The notes beneath the pieces were generated by a model. It searched no databases. It was not told the DNA's origin and saw nothing but the letters and a program-made list of their open reading frames with translations. A stretch of 64,000 nucleotides of DNA from Pseudomonas orientalis (GTDB lineage: Bacteria > Pseudomonadota > Gammaproteobacteria > Pseudomonadales > Pseudomonadaceae), in NCBI RefSeq assembly GCF_001439815.1, contig NZ_JYLM01000016.1, forward strand, positions 21,034 through 85,033, given 5' to 3'. The position numbers and the translations under genes were made by a program. Below, in pieces: positions 17,817 to 26,546 of this stretch; position 1 is the first letter of the stretch; each line of letters starts with the position of its first letter.

Positions 17817-17861
17817 TGGTGGGTCGTGTGGGATTCGAACCTACGACCAATTGGTTAAAAG
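17817..17861 (-). other. Left attachment site: 3' part of a tRNA-Lys gene
   Basis: The minus strand ends CTTTTAACCAATTGGTCG...CACGACCCACCA, the 3' half of tRNA-Lys from the UUU anticodon to CCA. To the right the sequence departs from tRNA, so the 5' half is missing. One base in the T-stem also differs from the expected tRNA-Lys. This is the expected ICE-chromosome junction for PAPI-1/PFGI-1 elements; the restored full tRNA-Lys should sit at the other end, outside the window. Confidence 0.85.
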
Positions 17862-17928
17862 ACAATTGGTTTAGTGCTTCAGAGCCCAGGATCGTGTTCG
17901 CTACACATAGCTGTTTCCGTGGCCTCGC

Positions 17929-17956
17929 AGCCTCTAATGAACCCACATTAGAGGCT
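17929..17956 (+). promoter_or_regulatory. Perfect 11-bp inverted repeat covering the parA ribosome binding site
   Basis: AGCCTCTAATG and CATTAGAGGCT flank AACCCA, eight bases before the parA ATG. AGAGG in the right arm is the likely ribosome binding site, so the hairpin could hide it. It could equally be a DNA operator for ParA or ParB. Confidence 0.6.
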
Positions 17957-17963
17957 CCAAACC

Positions 17964-18824
17964 ATGAAAATCTCTGCGGTCGTGTCGACCAAAGGCGGCG
18001 TAGGCAAAACCACAATCGAGGCCAACCTCGGCGCTTTTTGTGCGGATGCAGGTCTGCGCGTGCTCCTCATCGACCTAGATCCTGCACAGCCCTCACTCTC
18101 CTCGTATTACCAATTGGTCGATGAAGCTCAGGGCGGCATCTACGACCTGCTGGCATTCAATATCACCGAATCAGCCAAGATCATATCCAGCACAGCGATT
18201 CCAAACCTGTCGCTTGTCATTTCCAACGACATCAACAACCAACTGAACAGCCTGCTCCTGCAAGCACCTGACGGACGGTTGCGACTCGCCAACCTGATGC
18301 CAGCGTTCAAAGACCATTTCGACCTGGTGCTGATTGACACCCAAGGCGCCAGATCGGCCATGCTCGAAATGGTGGTCCTAGCCTCTGATTTGGTCATCTC
18401 CCCGCTTCCGCCCAATATGCTCGCTGCTCGGGAGTTCAGCCGGGGAACCATGCAGATGTTGGACGGCCTGCGCGCCTATGGGCGCCTGGGCATGAAAATC
18501 CCTCCCGTGCGGATCGTCGTCAACAATCTCGACCAAACCACTGACGCGCAAATGATCGAGCAGTCGGTACGGGAAATTTTCCAGGACAATGACGAAATCA
18601 ACGTTCTGGATAGCGTCGTCCCCAGCGCAGTGGTGTTTCGTAGCGGTTCTTCACTGGGCGTCCCAGTACATCGCCTGGAATACCGACAGCCTTCAAACCG
18701 CATATCTCCGGCAGCCCTAGTCGTCATCCGCCGTTTGGCCATTGAGCTTTTCCCAGAATGGCGTGACCGCTTCGAGGCCATGACCGAGGAAAAGGTAGCC
18801 AACTTGGTGAGGGAGGGTCGTTGA
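17964..18824 (+). CDS. ParA/Soj family partition ATPase of the ICE
   Basis: The 286-residue protein has the deviant Walker A KGGVGKTT at residues 11-18 (MKISAVVSTKGGVGKTTIEA), LLIDLDPAQPS near 38 and the Walker B-like LVLIDTQG near 116. In PAPI-1 the soj homologue is required to keep the excised element. It is the first gene after the left end and is followed by a run of overlapping genes. Confidence 0.95.
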   Translation: MKISAVVSTKGGVGKTTIEANLGAFCADAGLRVLLIDLDPAQPSLSSYYQLVDEAQGGIYDLLAFNITESAKIISSTAIPNLSLVISNDINNQLNSLLLQAPDGRLRLANLMPAFKDHFDLVLIDTQGARSAMLEMVVLASDLVISPLPPNMLAAREFSRGTMQMLDGLRAYGRLGMKIPPVRIVVNNLDQTTDAQMIEQSVREIFQDNDEINVLDSVVPSAVVFRSGSSLGVPVHRLEYRQPSNRISPAALVVIRRLAIELFPEWRDRFEAMTEEKVANLVREGR

Positions 18825-18825
18825 A

Positions 18826-19584
18826 ATGGCGAAGCCCTCCATTACCGACGCTCGCAGTATTACTGCAGATCTCATCCTAGAGGTTGGCAAGTACTACAGC
18901 GCTCAGCAATTGCGCAGCTTGCAAGCCAAGCTCAGTGGAACCGCACGAGAAATCAGAGCCCTGACAAGCGGTTGCCATCTGCCCGGTCGGATTGGCGCCC
19001 AGTTGAGCGTTGAACAGATTCAGCTTTTGCAAGACGCAGCGAAGCTAATCGAGTCAGTGAACTCAAACATAAAGCACGCGAAGGAAAAGCGCGGCCGCGA
19101 CGAAAGCCAAGCCAAACACCGTCAGCAAAGTCGATATGCCGAAGCCAAACGCCTGGTAGCTGAAACATATCTAGAACCTTTTGTCCCTGAGTCAACGGCT
19201 TTGGACCCTCTCCTAGATATTCTTAAAACAGCGCTGACGCTCAATCGCGCAGACGTTTTCAGGAATGGTTATTCACCTAGGGAGTTCAATCTCAGGCTCC
19301 GTGATTACCTGTCGCCTGCCAGAACTCGAAAGCTTATTGGCTGGACCAGTCCAAGTGCTTTTTGGATAAGCACGGTTCTCTCTCTGCGTAATGACGTTGT
19401 GCAATCTGTTGAGCAAGAGATTGCTTACGACGATGGCTCAAGTGTTCAAGACCGTCTTGATGCCTTGAAACAGAAGGTTGCGGACTGTCTTGCCCGGACT
19501 CACCTATCTGCTGATGAGGAAGAAACACTTCGCCTGTGGTCTGAGGCGCTCTCCCCCCGCATTCAACAGGAAGGGGGTGAATGA
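18826..19584 (+). CDS. ICE hypothetical protein
   Basis: The 252-residue protein (MAKPSITDARSITADLILEV) starts one base after parA stops. It is mostly helical, with a charged, probably coiled region near residues 70-110 (KHAKEKRGRDESQAKHRQQS) and no membrane segment. I do not recognise a family; position suggests partition or maintenance. It overlaps the next gene by four bases. Confidence 0.75.
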   Translation: MAKPSITDARSITADLILEVGKYYSAQQLRSLQAKLSGTAREIRALTSGCHLPGRIGAQLSVEQIQLLQDAAKLIESVNSNIKHAKEKRGRDESQAKHRQQSRYAEAKRLVAETYLEPFVPESTALDPLLDILKTALTLNRADVFRNGYSPREFNLRLRDYLSPARTRKLIGWTSPSAFWISTVLSLRNDVVQSVEQEIAYDDGSSVQDRLDALKQKVADCLARTHLSADEEETLRLWSEALSPRIQQEGGE

Positions 19585-20282
19585 TGGACAAGCAAAAAGT
19601 CCTCAGCAAGGTCGCCAAACTCATGGCGCTGGCCAAGTCACAAGGCGCTGCCCCAAACGAAGTGGAAATTGCACTTCGCCAAGCGCGCCATTTGATGAAG
19701 CAGTACAACCTGGAACACACCGAAGTCGCTGCCCATACAATCGAAGAAGCCATTGTCGGTACCAAAACCCGTCGGGCACCGCAGGATTGGCTGCACCACC
19801 TGGCTTCAATCTGCTCTCAAGCCTTCGATTGCAGCCACTTGGCGTATTTCAATCCGTTACTTGGCTGGTCCTTCAAGTTCTTGGGGAAAGGTATTTCACC
19901 CGAGCTGGCAGCTCACACCTATTCATCGCTGCATCACCAGCTTGTCGCAGCCCGACGAGCTCATGTTGCCCAGCAGAAGCGCTGCCAACTGAAAACCAAA
20001 CGTCACCGCGGCCAACTGTTTGCCGAGGGCTGGCTCAATGCCGTCGCCTCCAAGGTGAACCAGTTTGCAGGTGGGATAGACGAAAACACTGCGCTGGAGA
20101 TCCAAGCCTACCTGGAATGGCACCATCCAAAACTAACACTAGCCATTATCAAGCCCATCGAAGCCAAAGGTCATGACACCCGCTCTTTGCAAGCGGGATG
20201 GGACCAGGGCAAGCATGCCAGGCTGCATCGTGGTGTTGGACAGCAGTCGCAAGGAGCCCTTGGGCATGGGGGGAGCCAATGA
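19581..20282 (+). CDS. DUF2786 domain protein
   Basis: The 233-residue protein starts MMDKQKVLSKVAKLMALAKS and contains the DUF2786 pattern GAAPNEVEIALRQARHLMKQY near residue 22. The second half (HLASICSQAFDCSHLAYF) is a DUF7168-like extension. Such proteins are common in ICEs and phages, and their role is unknown. It is linked by four-base overlaps to its neighbours. Confidence 0.8.
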   Translation: MMDKQKVLSKVAKLMALAKSQGAAPNEVEIALRQARHLMKQYNLEHTEVAAHTIEEAIVGTKTRRAPQDWLHHLASICSQAFDCSHLAYFNPLLGWSFKFLGKGISPELAAHTYSSLHHQLVAARRAHVAQQKRCQLKTKRHRGQLFAEGWLNAVASKVNQFAGGIDENTALEIQAYLEWHHPKLTLAIIKPIEAKGHDTRSLQAGWDQGKHARLHRGVGQQSQGALGHGGSQ

Positions 20283-20998
20283 GAACTCATTCGCTTTCAC
20301 CTTTGGCCATGGCTGCGCTGGAACAAGCCAGATCCCAGCTTGGGCTTACCCCGGTTCACAAACACCATGTTTGGAGTGAGGCAGAAGAGCGCACGCTCAT
20401 TGCCCGTTATCCCGATGAACCGACTCATGTCCTAGCCGCCGAATTGGGGCTCAGCGTCTATCAGGTCTACGCCAAAGCCAAACGGCTGGGTTTGAGCAAA
20501 AGCACCGAGTTTCTTCGCAGTAGTCTCTGTGGCCGGCTTGACGGCAAGTTGGGAGCTGAATTCCGCTTTCCCAAGGGTTTTGTCCCGTGGAATAAGGGCC
20601 TCAAGGGGCTCCCCTCCTCTGGCCGCATGACTCAAACGCAGTTTAAGGCGGGGAATAAACCAGGGAACTGGCTCCCTGTTGGCAGCCTGCGCACGACTCC
20701 TGACGGCTATCAGCAGAAGAAAATCACCGATACAGGTTATCCACCCGTTGACTGGAAAGCGGTGCACGTACTGCTCTGGGAGGAGCATCACGGACCAGTC
20801 CCTTTAAACATGTGCGTGTGCTTCAAGGACGGCAACAAGGCCCATATAGCCCTGAATAACCTGGAGTTGCTGACGAGGGCAGAACGCATGCGTCGTAACA
20901 CCATTCATCGGTATCCGGAAGAGCTGAAATCCGCAATACGCGCTATCGGCAAACTCAAACGCACCATCCGGGAGGTTGAAAATGAAGAACAAGATTGA
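20279..20998 (+). CDS. HNH endonuclease with N-terminal DNA-binding region
   Basis: The 239-residue protein starts at an ATG overlapping the previous stop. Residues about 31-70 (WSEAEERTLIARYPDEPTHV...VYQVYAKAKRLGLSKS) read like a Myb/SANT-type or winged DNA-binding segment. The C-terminal half carries an HNH_3-type core: VHVLLWEEHHGPVP, CVCFKDGNKAHIALNNLELLT. The nuclease substrate is not evident. Confidence 0.8.
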   Translation: MRTHSLSPLAMAALEQARSQLGLTPVHKHHVWSEAEERTLIARYPDEPTHVLAAELGLSVYQVYAKAKRLGLSKSTEFLRSSLCGRLDGKLGAEFRFPKGFVPWNKGLKGLPSSGRMTQTQFKAGNKPGNWLPVGSLRTTPDGYQQKKITDTGYPPVDWKAVHVLLWEEHHGPVPLNMCVCFKDGNKAHIALNNLELLTRAERMRRNTIHRYPEELKSAIRAIGKLKRTIREVENEEQD

Positions 20999-21200
20999 AG
21001 ATCTACGTAATCACCTGTTCGTCGCGATCGAGAGCCTCCTGGACCCGGAAAAACCAATGGAAATTGAACGGGCTAAAGCGGTAGCGGAGGTTGCTCAGGT
21101 CATGATCAATTCAGCGAAGGTTGAAGTCGACATGGTCAAAGCCCTGGGGGCACGCAACGGGAGTGGTTTTCTTCAGATAGGTCAGGAGTCAGGGAAATGA
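20982..21200 (+). CDS. Small ICE protein upstream of dnaB
   Basis: The 72-residue helical protein (MKNKIEDLRNHLFVAIESLL) starts at an ATG six bases after GGAGG. It overlaps the HNH gene by 17 bases and dnaB by four. It is often seen in this family of ICEs; function unknown. Confidence 0.7.
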   Translation: MKNKIEDLRNHLFVAIESLLDPEKPMEIERAKAVAEVAQVMINSAKVEVDMVKALGARNGSGFLQIGQESGK

Positions 21201-22546
21201 ATCACCTTGACCTATCACCGCCCTACTCCGTAGAGGCTGAACAAGGTGTGTTAGGTGGGCTACTGCTCGACAACAACACCTGGGATCTCGTCGCGGACAA
21301 ACTGGATGCCTCTGATTTTTTTCGACACGACCATCGGTTGCTGTTCCGGACAATGGCAAGCCTTGCTGACAAGTCGATTCCGTTCGACATCGTCACCGTC
21401 CACAACGCGTTGGAGGAGCCAGACGAAGCCGGAGGGCTGAGCTATCTGGGCGAGCTGGCCAAAAATACGCCGTCTGTAGCCAACATCGAGCATTACGCAT
21501 CCATCGTGCGTAATCGCTCTCGGCTCAGACAGCTCATGTCCCTTGGATACCAATGCTCTCGCGAGGCGACAGACCCGTTGGCAAGTGCGGAAAATGTTCA
21601 AGAATCAATTGAACAGCAACTGTTCGCTCTGGGTGAGGGCAAGAGCGCAACGGAATTCGTCAATATCAACCAGTGCCTGACGAACGTCGTCGAACAAATA
21701 GACGAACATTTCAACGGCAATGTCACCGTGACCGGCCTGCCTTCAGGCCTGGAGGACCTGGACGAGCTGACGTCGGGTTTTCAAGAAGCCGACCTGATCA
21801 TCCTCGGCGCGCGCCCGTCTATGGGGAAGACCTCTCTGGCCTTGAACTTCATAGATACGGCTCTGCAGGCAAAGCTTGATCGTACAGTTCAGGTTTTCAG
21901 CATGGAAATGCCGGCCAAAGCATTGATGTATCGATTGATGGGCATCCTAGGCCATATCGATCTGGGCAGGCTATTGAAGGGCAAGCTCGATGATGATGAT
22001 TGGCCGAAGCTGACTGCAGCGGTTTCACGTATCAATGGCTATGGCGAGCGCCTGGTCATCGACGACTCATCAGCGCTCACGCCTGCAGTAATCAGAGCCA
22101 AATCTCGTCGAGCAGCTCGTCGCTTCGGGCACCCGAGCTTGATCCTGATCGATTACCTGCAGCTCATGCGCTGCCCAGGTCAGGAAAACAGAGCCAACGA
22201 GATCAGCGCTATATCCCAGTCCCTCAAGGCCCTGGCGAAAGAGATGAATTGCCCGGTGGTTGCGCTTTCCCAGCTCAACCGGGAATTGGAGCGACGGCCA
22301 AATAAGCGTCCGATCAACGCAGACCTGCGTGATAGCGGTGCAATTGAACAGGACGCTGACCTGATTATGTTCGTCTACCGGGACGAGGTGTACCACCCTC
22401 AGAGCGAACACAAAGGCATTGCAGAAATCATTCTCGGCAAGGCGCGTAACGGCCCAACTGGAACCGTCCGAACAGCCTTCATCGCCAACCAGACCCGATT
22501 TGCCAACCTCAGTCCCAGCGCCGGCTGGCAAGGGGCTCAACTATGA
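21197..22546 (+). CDS. dnaB: Replicative DNA helicase DnaB (ICE copy)
   Basis: The 449-residue hexameric helicase has the N-terminal primase-interacting domain (PPYSVEAEQGVLGGLL) and the RecA-like domain with Walker A GARPSMGKTS near residue 212, a DnaB Walker B LILIDYLQLM near 313 and the arginine-finger region RDSGAIEQDADLIMFVYR near 377. An ICE-borne copy fits autonomous replication of the excised circle. Confidence 0.95.
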   Translation: MNHLDLSPPYSVEAEQGVLGGLLLDNNTWDLVADKLDASDFFRHDHRLLFRTMASLADKSIPFDIVTVHNALEEPDEAGGLSYLGELAKNTPSVANIEHYASIVRNRSRLRQLMSLGYQCSREATDPLASAENVQESIEQQLFALGEGKSATEFVNINQCLTNVVEQIDEHFNGNVTVTGLPSGLEDLDELTSGFQEADLIILGARPSMGKTSLALNFIDTALQAKLDRTVQVFSMEMPAKALMYRLMGILGHIDLGRLLKGKLDDDDWPKLTAAVSRINGYGERLVIDDSSALTPAVIRAKSRRAARRFGHPSLILIDYLQLMRCPGQENRANEISAISQSLKALAKEMNCPVVALSQLNRELERRPNKRPINADLRDSGAIEQDADLIMFVYRDEVYHPQSEHKGIAEIILGKARNGPTGTVRTAFIANQTRFANLSPSAGWQGAQL

Positions 22547-22737
22547 AAAAGCATTCCTCAGCGATGAATACTCTCGTCCGCATCACTCACCGGTGCCTTC
22601 AATGCGATAGCCACCACCCGAAACATCAAGTGAATGGGGCTCCAGCCTTACCCGACGGTGAGGTGGACGAGCTTATTTGCCCTACTTGCAATAGCTATGA
22701 CATCGAGGAGCTTCAGGAGGTGTCGGATGCACAGTAG
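22543..22737 (+). CDS. Small zinc-ribbon protein
   Basis: The 64-residue protein has two CxxC motifs, CLQCDSHH near residue 18 and ICPTCNSYD near 45, suggesting one zinc site. It overlaps dnaB by four bases and the next gene by 11. Function unknown. Confidence 0.65.
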   Translation: MKKHSSAMNTLVRITHRCLQCDSHHPKHQVNGAPALPDGEVDELICPTCNSYDIEELQEVSDAQ

Positions 22738-23248
22738 CGTCGAGCTATTTCCTAGTATCCATGCCGGTGCGGTGTTCGAAGCCTCTGCCGTGGCTCACGC
22801 CCATAAATCTGGGATCAACCCAGTGGAGCTCGACGCATTAGCTCAAGCGATCGGCCGCCTTGCTCGTGACCACACCACCGTGGTCCCAATGAGCATGCGT
22901 GAGGATCTGTTGGAGTTTGAGAAGCTCGGCTACGTCGAGCTGACCAACACGCCCAGCGCAACAATTACCGTTGAACTGCTCTGCGCGGGCGCCTTGCTAT
23001 CCAGCTACTTCTGGTCGGTTTGGGTGCCCCGCTACCTCCGGTGCTGCTCGCTGAAAGTGGGCGTCATGTCTCACCTACAACACCCCGCGGAAGTTCAGCA
23101 CTGCAGCGTGGTGTTCCGCGTGCCTGGAGCACGTGAGGCTACGCGTCACTTTTTGCATGAGCTCGGTACCAAGTTTCCTGGCGACCAGGCTGAAATCATC
23201 GCGATCCAGGCCGGTAACGTTCTGGCAGACAGGGATGCAGAGCTATGA
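22727..23248 (+). CDS. ICE hypothetical protein
   Basis: The 173-residue protein starts at MHSSVELFPSIHAGAVFEAS (22727), six bases after AGGAGG. It has a hydrophobic stretch near residue 85 (VELLCAGALLSSYFWSVWVP), perhaps one membrane helix. I do not recognise a family. It overlaps the following HicA-like gene by four bases. Confidence 0.65.
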   Translation: MHSSVELFPSIHAGAVFEASAVAHAHKSGINPVELDALAQAIGRLARDHTTVVPMSMREDLLEFEKLGYVELTNTPSATITVELLCAGALLSSYFWSVWVPRYLRCCSLKVGVMSHLQHPAEVQHCSVVFRVPGAREATRHFLHELGTKFPGDQAEIIAIQAGNVLADRDAEL

Positions 23249-23484
23249 CCACCAATCTCCTACCCGGAAAAAGCGAGAGCCTTCGTGTACTCGTGAAGTT
23301 TGCTGAAGCGAATGGCTGGACGGTGTCTCGCACTCAAGGTGGCCACATCAAGTTCACGAAGTCTGGCCTTGGATCGATTTACACCTCATCAACCGCAAGC
23401 GATTACCGCTCAGGCCTCAATGCCAAAGCCCGTATTCGTCGTGCTGATCGAGCTCAAACCATACATTCGCAGGAGGCAATCTAA
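23245..23484 (+). CDS. HicA-like toxin-fold protein
   Basis: The 79-residue protein reads LVKFAEANGWTVSRTQGGHIKFTKSG, the HicA double-stranded RNA-binding-like fold with the key GGHIKF histidine. Classical HicA is an mRNA interferase paired with HicB. No hicB follows: the next gene is yejK, joined with a one-base overlap. It may therefore have another role in the element. Confidence 0.7.
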   Translation: MTTNLLPGKSESLRVLVKFAEANGWTVSRTQGGHIKFTKSGLGSIYTSSTASDYRSGLNAKARIRRADRAQTIHSQEAI

Positions 23485-24485
23485 TGCCTATCCGTCATTG
23501 CATCGTCCACCTGATCGACAAGAAACCCGATGGCACACCAGCTGTTCTCCAGGCACGCGATTCGGAGCTATCCGAATCGGTCGCCATTGAGGACATGCTT
23601 GCCAACCTCAACGAGAGCTATAACGCCAAACAAGGCAAGGCCTGGGGTTTTTTCCATGCCGAGTCCGGCGCGCACCCGTTTAGCGGCTGGTTAAAGCAGT
23701 ACTTTGAAGGTGGCCAGGACTTCACCGCCTTCAGCCACACGGCGGTCGAGCATCTGCAAAAGCTGATGGAAGAATCCAACCTCTCCACCGGTGGCCACGT
23801 ACTGTTTGCCCATTACCAGCAAGGCATGACCGACTACCTAACTGTCGCCCTGCTCCATCACAGTGAAGGCGTGGTGGTTACTGACGACCTGGACGTCACT
23901 CCTTCACGCCACCTGGACGTTGGCCAGTTGCACCTTGCGGCGCGTATCAACTTGTCCGAGTGGCAGAACAACAAGCAGTCCAAGCAGTACATCTCGTACA
24001 TCAAAGGCAAGAACGGTAAGAAGATCTCGGGGTATTTCAGCGACTTCATTGGCTGCATGGAAGGCGTCGACGGCCCGGGCGAAACCCGCACCCTCCTCAA
24101 GGCGTTCAGCGACTTCGTTGAAAACGAAGACCTGCCAGACGAATCGGCCCGCGAGAAAACCAAGGCCCTGGTGGACTACGCCACCAGCCAGGCCAAGCTC
24201 GGTGAACCCATGGGCCTGGAGGAACTGTCGGGCTTGATCGATGAAGATCGTCCCGAGGCGTTCTACGACCATATCCGCAATAAGGACTACGGCCTGTCGC
24301 CGGAAATCCCCCTGGATAAACGCACTCTCAACCAATTCCGTCGGTTCACCGGCCGTGCCGAAGGCTTGTCCATCAGTTTTGAAGCGCATCTGCTAGGGGA
24401 CAAGATCGAGTACGACGAGGCGTCCAATTCATTAGTCATCAAGGGGTTACCTACCCAACTCACTGATCAGTTGAAACGTCGCTGA
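23484..24485 (+). CDS. Nucleoid-associated protein, YejK/NdpA family
   Basis: The 333-residue protein matches the 37-kDa nucleoid-associated family along its length: start MPIRHCIVHLIDKKPDGTPA, middle HLAARINLSEWQ and KISGYFSDFIGCMEG, end LVIKGLPTQLTDQLKR. ICEs often carry their own copy (NdpA2). It may shape element DNA or silence its genes. Confidence 0.9.
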   Translation: MPIRHCIVHLIDKKPDGTPAVLQARDSELSESVAIEDMLANLNESYNAKQGKAWGFFHAESGAHPFSGWLKQYFEGGQDFTAFSHTAVEHLQKLMEESNLSTGGHVLFAHYQQGMTDYLTVALLHHSEGVVVTDDLDVTPSRHLDVGQLHLAARINLSEWQNNKQSKQYISYIKGKNGKKISGYFSDFIGCMEGVDGPGETRTLLKAFSDFVENEDLPDESAREKTKALVDYATSQAKLGEPMGLEELSGLIDEDRPEAFYDHIRNKDYGLSPEIPLDKRTLNQFRRFTGRAEGLSISFEAHLLGDKIEYDEASNSLVIKGLPTQLTDQLKRR

Positions 24486-24518
24486 ACACACTTTCTACCC
24501 TAGGCATCGGAGCCCACC

Positions 24519-24755
24519 ATGAGTACCAAACCAAAGCGTCTGCATGAAGAAAAATTCGTTATTCGCCTTCCCGACGGGATGCGCGAACGCATCGCGTTGG
24601 AAGCACGTGACAACGCCAGGTCGATGAACTCAGAAATTGTTTATCGGCTGGAGACAACTGCCGAACTTGAAGCCGCTCTGGATCGCGCTTTGAAAATCAT
24701 TGACCAGCTCTTGGCGGCAAGCCCGGCTTACGAGCAGCCAGGAGCCAGAGTATGA
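24519..24755 (+). CDS. Arc family DNA-binding protein
   Basis: The 78-residue protein has the ribbon-helix-helix pattern EEKFVIRLPDGMRERIALEA...SMNSEIVYRLE of Arc-like repressors. It may regulate ICE genes. It overlaps the ParB gene by four bases. Confidence 0.85.
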   Translation: MSTKPKRLHEEKFVIRLPDGMRERIALEARDNARSMNSEIVYRLETTAELEAALDRALKIIDQLLAASPAYEQPGARV

Positions 24756-26518
24756 AAGCGTCTTTGGCCCAGACCATGAAAGATAAGCTGTTGCTGCCGG
24801 CGTTTGAATCGAAGTCGCCGGTGGCAGAGCGAATGAGTGACCCCATCGTCGATACCCCCATGCTGTTGACCCTCGACGAAACGCTGCCGTATGACGAAAA
24901 CCCAAGGACGACGCGTAACCCCAAGTACGATGAAATTAAAGAGTCGATACGGAATCGGGGTCTCGATACGCCACCTCCCGTAACCCGTAAACCTGGGGAA
25001 AATAAGTACCGGATCCGCAACGGCGGCAACACTCGTCTGGCAATTTTAAACGAGTTGTATCGTGAGACCGGAGACGAGAAGTATTTCAAGTTCCACTGCC
25101 TATTTCGTCCCTGGGACGCCGTTCGGGGCGAAATCATCTCGCTCACCGGCCACTTGGCTGAAAACGACCTGCAAGGCCAGCTCCTGTTCATTGAGCGGGC
25201 TATTGGGGTCGACAAAGCGAGAGCCTTGTATGAAACAGAGGCAGGGGAATCTATCTCATTGCGTGAGCTTTCCCGGCGGCTGTCATCGGATGGCTACCCG
25301 GTATCTGCATCTCACTTGAGTCGTATGCAGGACAGCATACGTTACTTGCTCCCAGCAATTCCTGGAGTACTTTACTCAGGGCTGGGCGTAGATCGGATCT
25401 CGAAACTGCTTTCTCTACGCAAAACAGCTCTTCAGTGCTGGGATCGCAATTATCAAGAGCAGGAGCAGCACCTTGATTTCGATACGCTATTCCAAGATGT
25501 ACTGTCCCAGTTCGAAGGCGACGCTGAAGAATTTCTATTCCAGCGATTTCAGGACGAACTGATTGATCAGCTTAAAAAGCCGCTGAACCTCGGCTACGAG
25601 CAGATACTATTGGAAATCACTCAGAACCAGGACCAATTGCGCCGGTCTACGCCGGTTCTTGAGCTGCCACAGTACCCTGCATCGCAATTTGAGGGGGGGA
25701 ATCGACTTAACGTCTCAAACAATGGCATTGAGGCTAATCAGAACCCTCTACAACTACCCCCGACTCCTTCGGGGGGCAGCACACATAAGATGACGCCCTC
25801 CAAGGAGAGTCCTTCACCTCAAGTGGTGCAACAGCAACTGGCTCCTACTCCGCAGGAGCAAATGAGCCCACAAGAGCGCCAAGCACGTATCGATGGGCAC
25901 GTTGCGAGTCCTGTGAAGACTTCTCCCAGAGTCGACAAGATGAAACGGGAGCTCGCTGCGCTTGACGGTGAGGTCTTACCCGACTTCGCCTCCAATGCTC
26001 TGGTGGCCATACCTGTTCAAGCTGGCGGACTAAATCCCATTTCTGACCTTTGGTACATCGAACGCGAAATAGACAATACCGCGACCCTGCGTCAGCACAT
26101 CGCTCAATTGGCTCGCGAAATAGCCAGCTCGGTCAAAGCCCCAGGTCAATTTATCGATATCGATGGTGGCGTCGGGTTCAGCTACCGACACCCCGAAGCG
26201 GAAGTCGAAATTACTGCCACAGCCCAACATACCTTGACGCTGCTCCAGTCTTTGAGCGGCTCAATGGCCATCGTACTGAAAATGATTCAGCAGCAACCCG
26301 AGCTTCAAATCGACGCGTTGGCTGACTTCGAGTTCGCAGCCGGCCTGGGCCATATCTTACTGGGCCAGCCTCACACAAAAGATCAGCCCCCTGAAAGTGA
26401 ATGCCGTCTCAGCGACGGCGCTCTAGTGAAGCTGTTCCGCATTATTCGTCTCGCAAGACGTTTGATTGACCTGGAAATCCAGTCAGTCGCCAACAACGGT
26501 CCGAATTCAGCCAGTTAA
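24752..26518 (+). CDS. ParB family protein of PFGI-1-class ICEs
   Basis: The 588-residue protein has an N-terminal ParB/sulfiredoxin-like domain with DENPRTTRNPKYDEIKESI and the box GGNTRLAILNEL near residues 85-96, then a helix-turn-helix region (SISLRELSRRLSSDGYPVSA). A long Pro/Gln-rich linker lies near residues 330-390. It corresponds to the ICE_PFGI_1_parB family and should act with ParA at the element. A parS site was not identified. Confidence 0.88.
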   Translation: MKASLAQTMKDKLLLPAFESKSPVAERMSDPIVDTPMLLTLDETLPYDENPRTTRNPKYDEIKESIRNRGLDTPPPVTRKPGENKYRIRNGGNTRLAILNELYRETGDEKYFKFHCLFRPWDAVRGEIISLTGHLAENDLQGQLLFIERAIGVDKARALYETEAGESISLRELSRRLSSDGYPVSASHLSRMQDSIRYLLPAIPGVLYSGLGVDRISKLLSLRKTALQCWDRNYQEQEQHLDFDTLFQDVLSQFEGDAEEFLFQRFQDELIDQLKKPLNLGYEQILLEITQNQDQLRRSTPVLELPQYPASQFEGGNRLNVSNNGIEANQNPLQLPPTPSGGSTHKMTPSKESPSPQVVQQQLAPTPQEQMSPQERQARIDGHVASPVKTSPRVDKMKRELAALDGEVLPDFASNALVAIPVQAGGLNPISDLWYIEREIDNTATLRQHIAQLAREIASSVKAPGQFIDIDGGVGFSYRHPEAEVEITATAQHTLTLLQSLSGSMAIVLKMIQQQPELQIDALADFEFAAGLGHILLGQPHTKDQPPESECRLSDGALVKLFRIIRLARRLIDLEIQSVANNGPNSAS

Positions 26519-26546
26519 CACACGGACTCTACAAGGGGGATTCGTC

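Noticed and set aside
17817..17895. A complete tRNA-Lys
   Set aside because: Only the 3' 45 nt match; beyond the anticodon loop the sequence cannot form the D-arm or acceptor 5' strand of tRNA-Lys.
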